A stretch of DNA of 64,000 nt from JARRKC01 sp037388505 (GTDB lineage: Bacteria > Acidobacteriota > UBA6911 > RPQK01 > JAPXNP01): the NCBI GenBank assembly GCA_037388505.1, contig JARRKC010000013.1:12614-76613 (forward strand). The letters are read 5' to 3'. Positions 17,605-25,415 of the stretch are shown in pieces. The translations under genes were made by a program, and so were the position numbers. Within the stretch, counting starts at the first letter, position 1; each line of letters starts with the position of its first letter. The notes beneath the pieces were generated by a model, which did no database searches, had not been told where the DNA came from, and saw nothing but the letters and a program-made list of their open reading frames with translations.

Positions 17605-18222
17605 ATGGCCGTCCTCGTTGGTCAGAAAGCCCCTGATTTCGCCGCTCCCGCTTACCAAAACGGCGGTTTTTCCACAGTGAAACTCTCCGATTTCCTGGGT
17701 AAATGGGTTCTGCTCTGTTTCTACCCCGGTGACTTTACCTTCGTCTGAGCGACCGAAGTGTCGGCGGTCGCCGACCAATACAACACACTCCAAGACTTGG
17801 GCGTAGAAGTCATCTCCGTCAGCGTGGACAGCCATTTCGTTCATAAGATGTGGAACGACCATGAATTGAGCAAAATGGTCTCGGGTGGTATCCCCTTCCC
17901 GATGGCTTCGGATCAGGCCGGCAATCTGGGTCGGGCTTATGGCATCTACGATGAAGCACAGGGCATCGAACTCAGGGGACGCTTCATCATCGATCCCGAC
18001 GGTGTTGTGCAGGCAATGGAGGTGATGACACCGCCTGTGGGACGCCGTATCGGCGAGACCATACGCCAGATCCAGGCCTTTCAGCAGGTGCGCGCCACGA
18101 AAGGCAGTGAAGCGACACCCGCGGGCTGGGAACCCGGACAGCCGACCCTCCACCCGGGTCCCGCTCTGGTCGGAAAAGTCTGGGAAGTCTGGAATCCTTC
18201 CATGGAACGAACCAAACACTGA
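17605..18222 (+). CDS. Selenocysteine-containing peroxiredoxin (AhpC/Prx1-like), UGA at the peroxidatic position
   Basis: A 205-residue thioredoxin-fold peroxidase that would reduce peroxides. The frame is interrupted only by TGA at 17746-17748, which falls at residue 48 exactly where AhpC-type enzymes have the peroxidatic Cys: DFTFV-U-ATE versus the usual DFTFVCPTE. The downstream part is fully conserved, including the Thr two residues after U and the Arg of RGRFIIDPDG, and it ends normally. A SECIS-like hairpin follows the UGA. The usual resolving Cys (VCPAGW) is Thr here (ATPAGW); the only other Cys is C38. The start at 17605 follows AAAAGGAGGT; a second in-frame ATG at 17497 also has AAAGGAGGT and would add 36 residues. 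A conventional gene caller would split this gene at the UGA. Confidence 0.9.
17746..17775 (+). promoter_or_regulatory. UGA-Sec codon with bacterial SECIS element
   Basis: UGA (17746-17748), 11 nt, then a perfect 6-bp stem GTCGGC (17760-17765) / GCCGAC (17770-17775) closed by the tetraloop GGUC. An unpaired U (17759) below the stem is flanked by a possible G58-C76 pair. A GGUC apical loop, a bulged U on the 5' side and ~17 nt between UGA and loop are the features of the E. coli fdhF SECIS recognised by SelB. The hairpin lies inside the coding sequence, as bacterial SECIS elements do. Confidence 0.85.
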
Positions 18223-18240
18223 CCGTGTCTCGCGCCCTTC

Positions 18241-18289
18241 GGGAGACGGGAAACGGGAGACGGGAATTCCGAATCCCGAATCCCGAGGG
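18241..18289. repeat. 7-bp tandem repeat, seven units
   Basis: Seven in-phase 7-mers: GGGAGAC, GGGAAAC, GGGAGAC, GGGAATT, CCGAATC, CCGAATC, CCGAGGG. The sense of the unit inverts at the centre, so the array can fold back on itself. It overlaps the left end of the longer dispersed repeat at 18283. Confidence 0.75.
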
Positions 18290-18510
18290 CGTGTTGCCGA
18301 AGTCCTTAGGACCTCAGCTCGACCTTGGTACTCGTCCGTCGAGATTTGAAGATCCGACCTCATGGAAGCCGCCACGGACGGCAATGGCTCCAGAACAAAG
18401 AAATCCTTTGCGCACCTGGCGCTTCTGCGTGAAATCGAGTCGCCGAGGCTTCACACTGTTACCGGGATTCAGGCCAAGTCGGGCCTGAGGCTATTGGGGC
18501 AGCGCGCCCC
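18283..18510 (+). repeat. ~200-bp dispersed intergenic element, copy A
   Basis: Fills most of the gap between the peroxiredoxin and the RraA-like gene. It shares ordered conserved blocks with 59678-59881: CCGAGGGyGTGTTGCCGAA, CGTCGAGA, AAAGAAATCCTTTGCG, ATCGAG, and a right end that folds as GGGGC/GCCCC. No coding potential seen. Confidence 0.7.
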
Positions 18511-18533
18511 GTGTCCCGACTTCCGTTTGCCGG

Positions 18534-19496
18534 CTACCAGGTTCGCTCCTTCAGGATTTCCTGAATCTGCTCCTTGGGAACTGGCAATTCGTCCATGTGG
18601 TCCTTGAGCCAGTTGGAAAAGTCTCGTTCGATTTCGGCGGACCAGCGCGTATCGATTTGGCCGGCGGTGTATTTGCCTTCACGCAACCGTTCGTGACCGA
18701 AAAGGTCTCGAAGTCGCACGATCTCCGAGGTCTTCACAACCTTCTCGGCAAGTTGAGGCGGAATGAAGATGACGCCCCCATCCTTTCCGAGTACGACGTC
18801 ACCCGGCATGACGGTCGCGTGGCCGATTCGGATCGGACAATTGATGCCCATCATGGTCGAGTTGAGGTTGGGGCCGAGATTCGAGAAGTGGTGAGAGGGA
18901 TCGTAGGAGCGGACGAACGATACGAAGTTGGGCAACTCCTTCAATCCTTCGATATCGCGGATGGCGCCGTTATATACGATTCCGTTGCCGCTCTTTGCGT
19001 AGATTGCATTGCCGACGTTGTCACCGATCGAAGGTCCGTCGACCTTCAACTCGAAATGATCACAGACGTAGACATCACCTGGTTGGAGTTCATCGACGGG
19101 CCAGGCGTTCTGCCCACCGATCCGGCCATCCTGCTTGCCCACTTCCTCGATGACCTTGTGGATGTCGGGTCTTCCCGGCATCCAGACTGCCGTCAAGGCC
19201 CGCCCCACGAGGGCCTTGTCAGGATGGATGCTCAACCAGCCATCCTCATACTCATGGCGGAAACCCGCGTTGCGAAGAACGGCCCACGCCTCTTCCAGGG
19301 TGACCGACTTCATCCGCTCGAGAATGCCGTCGGGCACTTTCGGTCGCCCGTCAGGAAAACGTTCCCCCTTCCATTCCGGGGTGTACTTGATCAGATCTTC
19401 CTTTGAGAAGACCCCCGGCTGCGCAAGCAGGACTGCCCAGGTGAGAGACACCGACAACGCGATGCAGAGCATGACTCGAAGGGCGTTTCTTTTCAT
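18534..19496 (-). CDS. Exported RraA-family protein
   Basis: A 320-residue protein with an N-terminal signal peptide (MKRNALRVMLCIALSVSLTW) and an RraA-like fold. RraA homologs are cytosolic RNase E inhibitors or HMG/CHA aldolases of ~160-230 residues. The family core is seen in ALVGRALTAV, the QPGDVYVCD strand, GNAIYAKSGNGIVYNGAIRD and MPGDVVLGKDGGVIFIP. Extra residues lie at both ends, including a charged C-terminal tail. Export to the periplasm argues against an RNase E role; an aldolase or lyase activity on a small keto acid is more likely. The ATG at 19496 has AAGGAAAG upstream and is preferred to longer frames that would hide the signal. Confidence 0.75.
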   Translation of the reverse strand: MKRNALRVMLCIALSVSLTWAVLLAQPGVFSKEDLIKYTPEWKGERFPDGRPKVPDGILERMKSVTLEEAWAVLRNAGFRHEYEDGWLSIHPDKALVGRALTAVWMPGRPDIHKVIEEVGKQDGRIGGQNAWPVDELQPGDVYVCDHFELKVDGPSIGDNVGNAIYAKSGNGIVYNGAIRDIEGLKELPNFVSFVRSYDPSHHFSNLGPNLNSTMMGINCPIRIGHATVMPGDVVLGKDGGVIFIPPQLAEKVVKTSEIVRLRDLFGHERLREGKYTAGQIDTRWSAEIERDFSNWLKDHMDELPVPKEQIQEILKERTW

Positions 19497-19738
19497 TTCG
19501 ACTTTCCTTATTCGGGTGAACGGGCGGGAGAAACCGGCACTGCGGCGCCGGCAACAGACGTGAGTGAACGTCGGGAATCCAAGGGGCTCCTTCCGAATCG
19601 AGACGAGAGTCACGAAACCGGTTTGATGGTAGACCACGAGCCAGCTTCTGGCAAGAGACCGGCCGGCGCTCGCCCCCCGGGATCGCGCTTTGCCTGCAAC
19701 AGGACTTGATATGCTTGGACCCAAGGAGCCTTGTCGAT

Positions 19739-22700
19739 ATGCGATGTCATCGTCTTCTTTCGTTCGCACTCCCTGCCGTCATCATCCCGGCATTACTCGC
19801 AACGAGCAGCGAGGCGCAGCCAATGCCCGGGAATCTGTTCCAGGAGATGCACTGGCGGATGATCGGTCCTTTCCGCGGCGGGCGTACGCGCGCCATCTCG
19901 GGCGTTCCGGGCCAGCCGAATCTCTTCTATATGTGTCCGGTCGACGGTGGTGTCTGGAAATCTGAGGACTCCGGGCGCACCTGGACACCCATTTTCGACC
20001 AGGAGTCGACCCAGTCCGTTGGTGCTATCGCCGTCGCTCCATCCGACTCCAGGATCATCTATTTGGCCAGTGGCGAGGGACTGGCACGTCCCGATTTGTC
20101 GGTGGGAAACGGCATCTACAAGTCGACCGACGCCGGACGGACGTGGGTGCATCTGGGGCTTCGCGACGGCCAGCAGATTCCGGCTCTCGTCGTGGATCCG
20201 CGCGATCCCGACCGCCTGTTTGCAGCGGTGCTCGGACATCCCTACGGACCGAACGCCGAGCGTGGTGTCTTCCGTTCGACGAACGGCGGCCAAACCTGGG
20301 TGAAGGTCCTCTATCAGAACGAGAACATCGGAGCCTATGATGTGGACCTGGATCCGGGCAACCCCGACGTGGTCTACGCTTCACTCTGGGAGGAGCGACA
20401 GGGACCTTGGGAGTACGACAACCTGTACGGCGGAGAGGCAGGCGGGCTATACAAGTCGACCGACGGTGGCAACACCTGGCATCAGCTCACGAACGGACTG
20501 CCGGAGCACGTCGTCCAACTCAATCTGGCCATCGCCCCCAGCGACCCCAGCCGGCTCTATGCCGTTCTCTCGACGACACTCGAGAGCCCCTACGAATCGG
20601 GCGAAGGCTTGGGCTTCTTCCGCTCAGACGATGCCGGCGCCAGCTGGTACCGAGTGACGACCGATCCCCGACCGGTCATGCTCATCGGTGGCGGAGACCT
20701 GCCGATGCCCGCTGTGGACCCGAGGAATCCCGATATCGTCTACAGCACTTCCATCGTGACGGTCCGATCAACCGACGGTGGCAGGACCTGGACCAGCATA
20801 CGCGGCGCCCCAGGCGGCGACGACTACCAGAACATTTGGATCAACCCCAACGACCCGAGCATTATCTTTCTGGCCAGCGACCAGGGAGCGATCATTTCTG
20901 TCGACAACGGTCAGTCCTGGAGTTCCTGGTACAATCAGCCGACCGCTCAGCTGTATCACGTTCAAACCAACAACGAGTTCCCCTATCAGGTCTGCAGCGG
21001 TCAGCAGGAGAGCGGCTCGGTCTGCATTGCCAGCCGCGGCAACGACGGACGGATCACGTTTCGGGACTGGCACCCCGTCGGCGCCATCGAATACGGGTAC
21101 GTGGCCCCGGACCCGCTCGACCCCGATATCGTTTACGGAGCCGGCCGCAACGTCGTCACACGCTATCACCGCCCGACGGGACAAGTGCAGGATGTCACGC
21201 CGATACCGCTGCTGAGCGGCGAGTACCGCGTGGATCGGACCCAACCGATCATCTTCTCTCCGGTCGATCCCCATATTCTGTACTATGCCGCGAGCCGGGT
21301 TTTCCGGACCGAAGATGGTGGCCGGACGTGGCAGACGGTGAGTCCGGACCTCGGGAGACAGAACCCGGGCATCCCGTCCAGCCTCGGCACTCTGGCCGAT
21401 AAAGATCCCGCAGCGGCGAAAAAGCGCGGGGTCGTCTACGCGCTGGGGCCCTCCTTCAAGAGCGTCGACACATTGTGGGCCGGGACCGATGACGGCTTGA
21501 TCTGGGTGACCCGGAACGGAGGCAGCGCCTGGACGAACGTGACCCCTCCGGAGATCACGCCCTGGAGCAAGGTCACGCAGATCACCGCCTCCCATTTCGA
21601 TGACCAGTCGGCCTACGCCTCCGTAAGCCGCTTTCGCGTCGACGACCTGCGGCCCTACATCTACCGCAGCCACGACGGCGGCCGCTCCTGGGAACTCATC
21701 ACTGCGGGATTGCCTTCCGATGCTCCCGTGAACGCGGTACGCGAGGACCCCGAACGTCCGGGCTTGTTGTTTGCTGGGACCGAAACCGGTGTCTGGGTCT
21801 CATTCGACGACGGCGATCATTGGCAGTCGCTTCAGCTCAACTTGCCGCACACTTCGATGCGCGATCTGTGGATCCACGACGACGATCTCATCGTCGCCAC
21901 CCACGGGCGCTCGTTTTGGATTCTGGACGATCTCTCACCCTTGCGACAGATCACTGAAGCGACCGCGGCTCGAGAGGTGGTCCTGTTCAAGCCGGCCCGC
22001 GCCTACCGAGTCCGGCGCGATACGAACACCGACACGCCCCTGCCCCCGGACGTGCCGGCAGGAGAGAACCCTCCCGACGGAGCGATTCTCGACTACTATC
22101 TTGCTCGCCCTTCGTCCGGCGCCGTGACCCTGGAGATTCTCGATACGAGCGGCAAGCTGGTGCGCCGTTACTCCAGTGAAGACGTGTACGGCCCCAGTGA
22201 GAAGGATCTCAGCAAACAGCTGATCCCTCTCTATTGGCTGCGCCCTCCGAGGGTCCTGTCGACAGACGCGGGAATGCACCGGTGGATCTGGGATCTCCGA
22301 TATCCGGCCCCGGAAGCGACGAATCACTCTTATCCGATTTCAGCGGTCCCCCACGACACTCCGCTATACCCGGTGGGACCACTGGTGCTTCCAGGGAGGT
22401 ATGAGGTCCGACTGACGGCAGGCGGGCAAAGTGTGACTCAACCGCTCACCATCGAGATGGATCCTCGAGTCAAGACTCCGCCTTCCGGACTCGAACAGCA
22501 GTTCGAGCTCGAGATGCGTCTGTCGAGTTTGATGAGCGACAGCTCGCACGCGGTCAACGAGGCCCGGTCGATCATCGAGCAGATCGAAGGTCTGGCGGGG
22601 AAGGCAGTCGGCACGTTGAGCGACCAGCTGACCGCTTTGAAGCGGAAGGTAGATGCAGCTCTTCATGGTTCCACGGAGCTTTCCGAGTCGACGATCGACC

Positions 22701-22960
22701 CGACAACGCTCAGCAAGCTGAACAACGAAGTCTCAACGCTTTATGGGATGGTGGGGCAGGCGGACGTAGCGCCCACTCCGGTCCAGATCCGGGCGGCCCA
22801 GGAGCTGGAGGGGGAGTGGCCCGCCCTTCAGAAGCGGTGGGAAGATACGAAAGAGCTGGATCTTGCCAGGGTCAATCATGCTCTGCAAGCGGCCGGGTTG
22901 ACCGAGATACGACCCGAAGTGAAGCCCACAACGGAGGCTGCACCAGTCAACCTCGAGTAG
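19739..22960 (+). CDS. Large exported BNR/sortilin (VPS10)-like beta-propeller protein
   Basis: About 1073 residues, with a signal peptide (LLSFALPAVIIPALLATSSEA). The body is built of repeated Asp-box/BNR motifs of the form S-x-D-x-G-x-T-W (SEDSGRTW, STDAGRTW, STNGGQTW, STDGGNTW, STDGGRTW, TEDGGRTW, SHDGGRSW), consistent with two consecutive propellers over the first ~750 residues. A beta-rich region and a helical C-terminus (about residues 900-1060) follow. Such glycosyl-hydrolase-BNR/sortilin-like proteins are frequent in Acidobacteria and Bacteroidota; the ligand is unknown and no catalytic activity is assigned. The ATG at 19739 follows AAGGAG at 10-base spacing; an in-frame TTG at 19706 is less likely. 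Confidence 0.82.
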   Translation: MRCHRLLSFALPAVIIPALLATSSEAQPMPGNLFQEMHWRMIGPFRGGRTRAISGVPGQPNLFYMCPVDGGVWKSEDSGRTWTPIFDQESTQSVGAIAVAPSDSRIIYLASGEGLARPDLSVGNGIYKSTDAGRTWVHLGLRDGQQIPALVVDPRDPDRLFAAVLGHPYGPNAERGVFRSTNGGQTWVKVLYQNENIGAYDVDLDPGNPDVVYASLWEERQGPWEYDNLYGGEAGGLYKSTDGGNTWHQLTNGLPEHVVQLNLAIAPSDPSRLYAVLSTTLESPYESGEGLGFFRSDDAGASWYRVTTDPRPVMLIGGGDLPMPAVDPRNPDIVYSTSIVTVRSTDGGRTWTSIRGAPGGDDYQNIWINPNDPSIIFLASDQGAIISVDNGQSWSSWYNQPTAQLYHVQTNNEFPYQVCSGQQESGSVCIASRGNDGRITFRDWHPVGAIEYGYVAPDPLDPDIVYGAGRNVVTRYHRPTGQVQDVTPIPLLSGEYRVDRTQPIIFSPVDPHILYYAASRVFRTEDGGRTWQTVSPDLGRQNPGIPSSLGTLADKDPAAAKKRGVVYALGPSFKSVDTLWAGTDDGLIWVTRNGGSAWTNVTPPEITPWSKVTQITASHFDDQSAYASVSRFRVDDLRPYIYRSHDGGRSWELITAGLPSDAPVNAVREDPERPGLLFAGTETGVWVSFDDGDHWQSLQLNLPHTSMRDLWIHDDDLIVATHGRSFWILDDLSPLRQITEATAAREVVLFKPARAYRVRRDTNTDTPLPPDVPAGENPPDGAILDYYLARPSSGAVTLEILDTSGKLVRRYSSEDVYGPSEKDLSKQLIPLYWLRPPRVLSTDAGMHRWIWDLRYPAPEATNHSYPISAVPHDTPLYPVGPLVLPGRYEVRLTAGGQSVTQPLTIEMDPRVKTPPSGLEQQFELEMRLSSLMSDSSHAVNEARSIIEQIEGLAGKAVGTLSDQLTALKRKVDAALHGSTELSESTIDPTTLSKLNNEVSTLYGMVGQADVAPTPVQIRAAQELEGEWPALQKRWEDTKELDLARVNHALQAAGLTEIRPEVKPTTEAAPVNLE

Positions 22961-23012
22961 AGGCCGCAGTCCTGTTTCTTTTGCAGTCTGACGAGAGTAT
23001 TCGGTATCATAG

Positions 23013-24059
23013 GTGAGATTGAGACGAGACGGGTTTCCGGCTTCCACCCGGTTCGAGGACCTGACTGAAGTGACCAAGAGCCTGCATTTTCCGCTCAGGC
23101 ATCTGCCGTTCATTGCAGCGGTAATGGTTCTCCTCACCCTTCCGACCCTGGGCGCGGTCTTGGAGTGTCGCATCGAGATCCCAGCCGGGCGCCGCCTTCC
23201 CGAACATGCTCAGATTGATTTGAGAAACGTTTCCGGCAGTCAGGTCGGCAGCGCTAGCGTTCAGGGCAATGGAACCGCCATATTCGATCGAGTGCCTGCC
23301 GGCTCCTACAGTGTCTCCGTCCGGGCCGAGGGTTTCCTACCGGTGACGCAGGATGTCGAGATTCCGAGCGGATACATCGGCAGCAGTCTTTTCAGCGTCA
23401 CGATCCGCTTGAACCCCCAACCCCAGTCGGAGGGTCGGCCGCGAGGAGAGAAGACGGTCTCCGTCCAGTCTCTGAAAGTGCCTCAGGAGGCGATCGACGA
23501 GGTCGAACTCGCCGAGAAAGCCGCCGCAGAGGGAAGCTTTCAGGAAGCCATCGAGCACTGTAAGAAGGCGGTGGAAATCTACCCAGCGTACTTCCAGGCG
23601 TACAACAACCTGGCCGTGTATGAGTATCAGGCGGGCGAACCCGCGAAGGCCGTCGAGTTCTTCGAAAGGGCCCTTGTCTTGAACCCGGATGCAGTCGGCG
23701 CCAACCTGAACCTGGGTCGGGTTCTCATAGACCGGAACCGCCCGCAGGACGCGATTCGCTATCTCGAGCACGCCGCCAAGATCGATCCGACGTCATCGCA
23801 GGTTCAATATCATCTGGCTCGGGCTTACATCCTCTCGGCTTCACTCTCCCAATCCGTCAAACCACTTCAGCTGGCCCTGGAACTCCAGCCACCGGTCGAA
23901 CACGCCCGGTTTCTGCTGGCCCATGTCCTCTATCAACTCGGAGACGCCCCCCGGGCCGTCCAGGAACTCGAGCTTTACCTGAAGACCAAGCCGAAAAACG
24001 AGCGCGAGCTGAAGCAGACTCTGAAAGCCTGGAAAGCAGCGGCCAAGGGCCAACGCTAG
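23013..24059 (+). CDS. Exported TPR protein with N-terminal carboxypeptidase-regulatory-like domain (paralog 1)
   Basis: About 348 residues. A hydrophobic segment near residues 32-48 (PFIAAVMVLLTLPTLGA) is a signal peptide or anchor. It is followed by a beta-sandwich of the carboxypeptidase-regulatory type (GNGTAIFDRVPAGSYSVSVR), then at least three TPR units from about residue 165 (FQAYNNLAVYEYQAGEPAKA, ANLNLGRVLIDRNRPQDAI, VQYHLARAYILSASL). Probably a periplasmic scaffold. It is a clear tandem duplicate of the next gene, with the same domain order and spacing. The GTG start is uncertain: no strong ribosome site, and a GTG near 23070 would place the signal closer to the N-terminus. Confidence 0.8.
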   Translation: MRLRRDGFPASTRFEDLTEVTKSLHFPLRHLPFIAAVMVLLTLPTLGAVLECRIEIPAGRRLPEHAQIDLRNVSGSQVGSASVQGNGTAIFDRVPAGSYSVSVRAEGFLPVTQDVEIPSGYIGSSLFSVTIRLNPQPQSEGRPRGEKTVSVQSLKVPQEAIDEVELAEKAAAEGSFQEAIEHCKKAVEIYPAYFQAYNNLAVYEYQAGEPAKAVEFFERALVLNPDAVGANLNLGRVLIDRNRPQDAIRYLEHAAKIDPTSSQVQYHLARAYILSASLSQSVKPLQLALELQPPVEHARFLLAHVLYQLGDAPRAVQELELYLKTKPKNERELKQTLKAWKAAAKGQR

Positions 24060-24227
24060 CCCGATCGAAGAGTGATTTGACGCTTCCTGCGATCAGTGTG
24101 AGCACTCTTGAATCCTCATTGAATCGAGACAGAGCCACCTCGGTCTGGCAGGGGCGTCCTCTCCGCCTCGTTCGTTTCCAGTTGCAGCGAGGTCGGGGAT
24201 TCCATTAGTCTAGATTCAACGCGTCGA

Positions 24228-25259
24228 ATGCACTTTCGGCTCGATCGCTGCCCGGGAACGGTTTTCGTGATCAAGAGTGCCGCAGCAGTTTTCATACTTG
24301 TCACCGCCCTCGCCACGGCTTGGGCTTTGCCGTTCAAGCACCTCTCCAACCGGATCGTGTGTCACCTCCAACCACCGCCAGGCTATCCGATGCCGGACGG
24401 CGCGGTCGTCGATCTCAACCTGACCTCGGGTGGGCGAATCGGAACCGGTGACCCGTCCGGCAATGGTAGCTTTACTTTCAGCGAATTGCCGCCAGGTCAA
24501 TACACGATATCGGTGAAGGCGGAGGGATATGAGCCGATCGAACGGGACATCGAGGTTCCAAGCGGGTACCTTCACAACGTCGTTAATGTCACTCTTAACC
24601 TGACTCCTCGGCCCCAAGCGAGCGGGGCTCCTCCCTCGAAGGAAGAACGAACGGTTGGGATCAAATCGCTGAGAATCCCCGCGGATGCATTGGATGAACT
24701 CAAAGCCGCGGAGAAGGCGGCTGCCGACAAGAGCTTCGATCAGGCCATCCAGCATGCCGAAAGGGCGCTCGAGTTGTATCCGGACTACTTCGAAGCTTAT
24801 AACAACCTGGCCGTGTACCAGTCCAAGGTAGGGCAGAATGAAAAGGCGGTCTCGCTTTTTCAGAGAGCACTGACTCTCGAGCCCGACGCAGTCGGCGCCA
24901 GTCTGAATCTGGGCCGAGTGCTCATAGGTTTGAAACGGCCACAGGAGGCGGCCCTCTATCTGCAGCATGCCGCAGACGTCGATCGAACTTCGTCGGAGAT
25001 TCAATATCATCTGGCCCGGGCACTGATCCTCTGCCTACGGCTGCCCGACTCGATTCCGCGTTTGAGAATGGCCCTGAAGCTTCAGCCCCCCGTCAATCAT
25101 GCCCGGTACCTTTTGGCCAATGTCCTGTATCAACTCGGGGATGTTTCCGAAGCGATACAGGAGATGGAAGCCTATCTCAAGACGAAGCCCCCCGAAGGGA
25201 GCGAATTGAAGCAACAGTTGAGAGCCTGGAAAAAGCTCGCAGCCTCCGCCGGAAAATAG
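24228..25259 (+). CDS. Exported TPR protein with N-terminal carboxypeptidase-regulatory-like domain (paralog 2)
   Basis: A 343-residue paralog of the preceding protein. Shared landmarks are the signal segment (AAVFILVTALATAWA), the beta-sandwich (GNGSFTFSELPPGQYTISVK), the linker ending PSGY, and TPR units AYNNLAVYQSKVGQNEKA, ASLNLGRVLIGLKRPQEA and IQYHLARALILCLRLPD. Both end with a Lys/Arg-rich helix after YLKTKP. The gap between the two genes is ~170 bp. The pair stands just before the SGNH-MBOAT acetylation cassette; a scaffolding role there is a guess. Confidence 0.8.
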   Translation: MHFRLDRCPGTVFVIKSAAAVFILVTALATAWALPFKHLSNRIVCHLQPPPGYPMPDGAVVDLNLTSGGRIGTGDPSGNGSFTFSELPPGQYTISVKAEGYEPIERDIEVPSGYLHNVVNVTLNLTPRPQASGAPPSKEERTVGIKSLRIPADALDELKAAEKAAADKSFDQAIQHAERALELYPDYFEAYNNLAVYQSKVGQNEKAVSLFQRALTLEPDAVGASLNLGRVLIGLKRPQEAALYLQHAADVDRTSSEIQYHLARALILCLRLPDSIPRLRMALKLQPPVNHARYLLANVLYQLGDVSEAIQEMEAYLKTKPPEGSELKQQLRAWKKLAASAGK

Positions 25260-25415
25260 GGCTTAACCGCTGAAGATTGCCTCTCCGCGATCCTCTTCGC
25301 AGAGTCCGCCCGCTGAAGTCTCATCTGCCCATTCTGTTCGGAAGGATGTTAGAATCTCGAACTCGCCGCCGTTCAGGTGGCTCTGGATTCTCGCGACGCC
25401 GGTTACGTGGAGAGG

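Noticed and set aside
17497..18222. Peroxiredoxin read as a nonsense pseudogene
   Set aside because: The only lesion is a UGA at the active-site codon with a matching SECIS hairpin; the rest is intact, so selenocysteine is the better reading.
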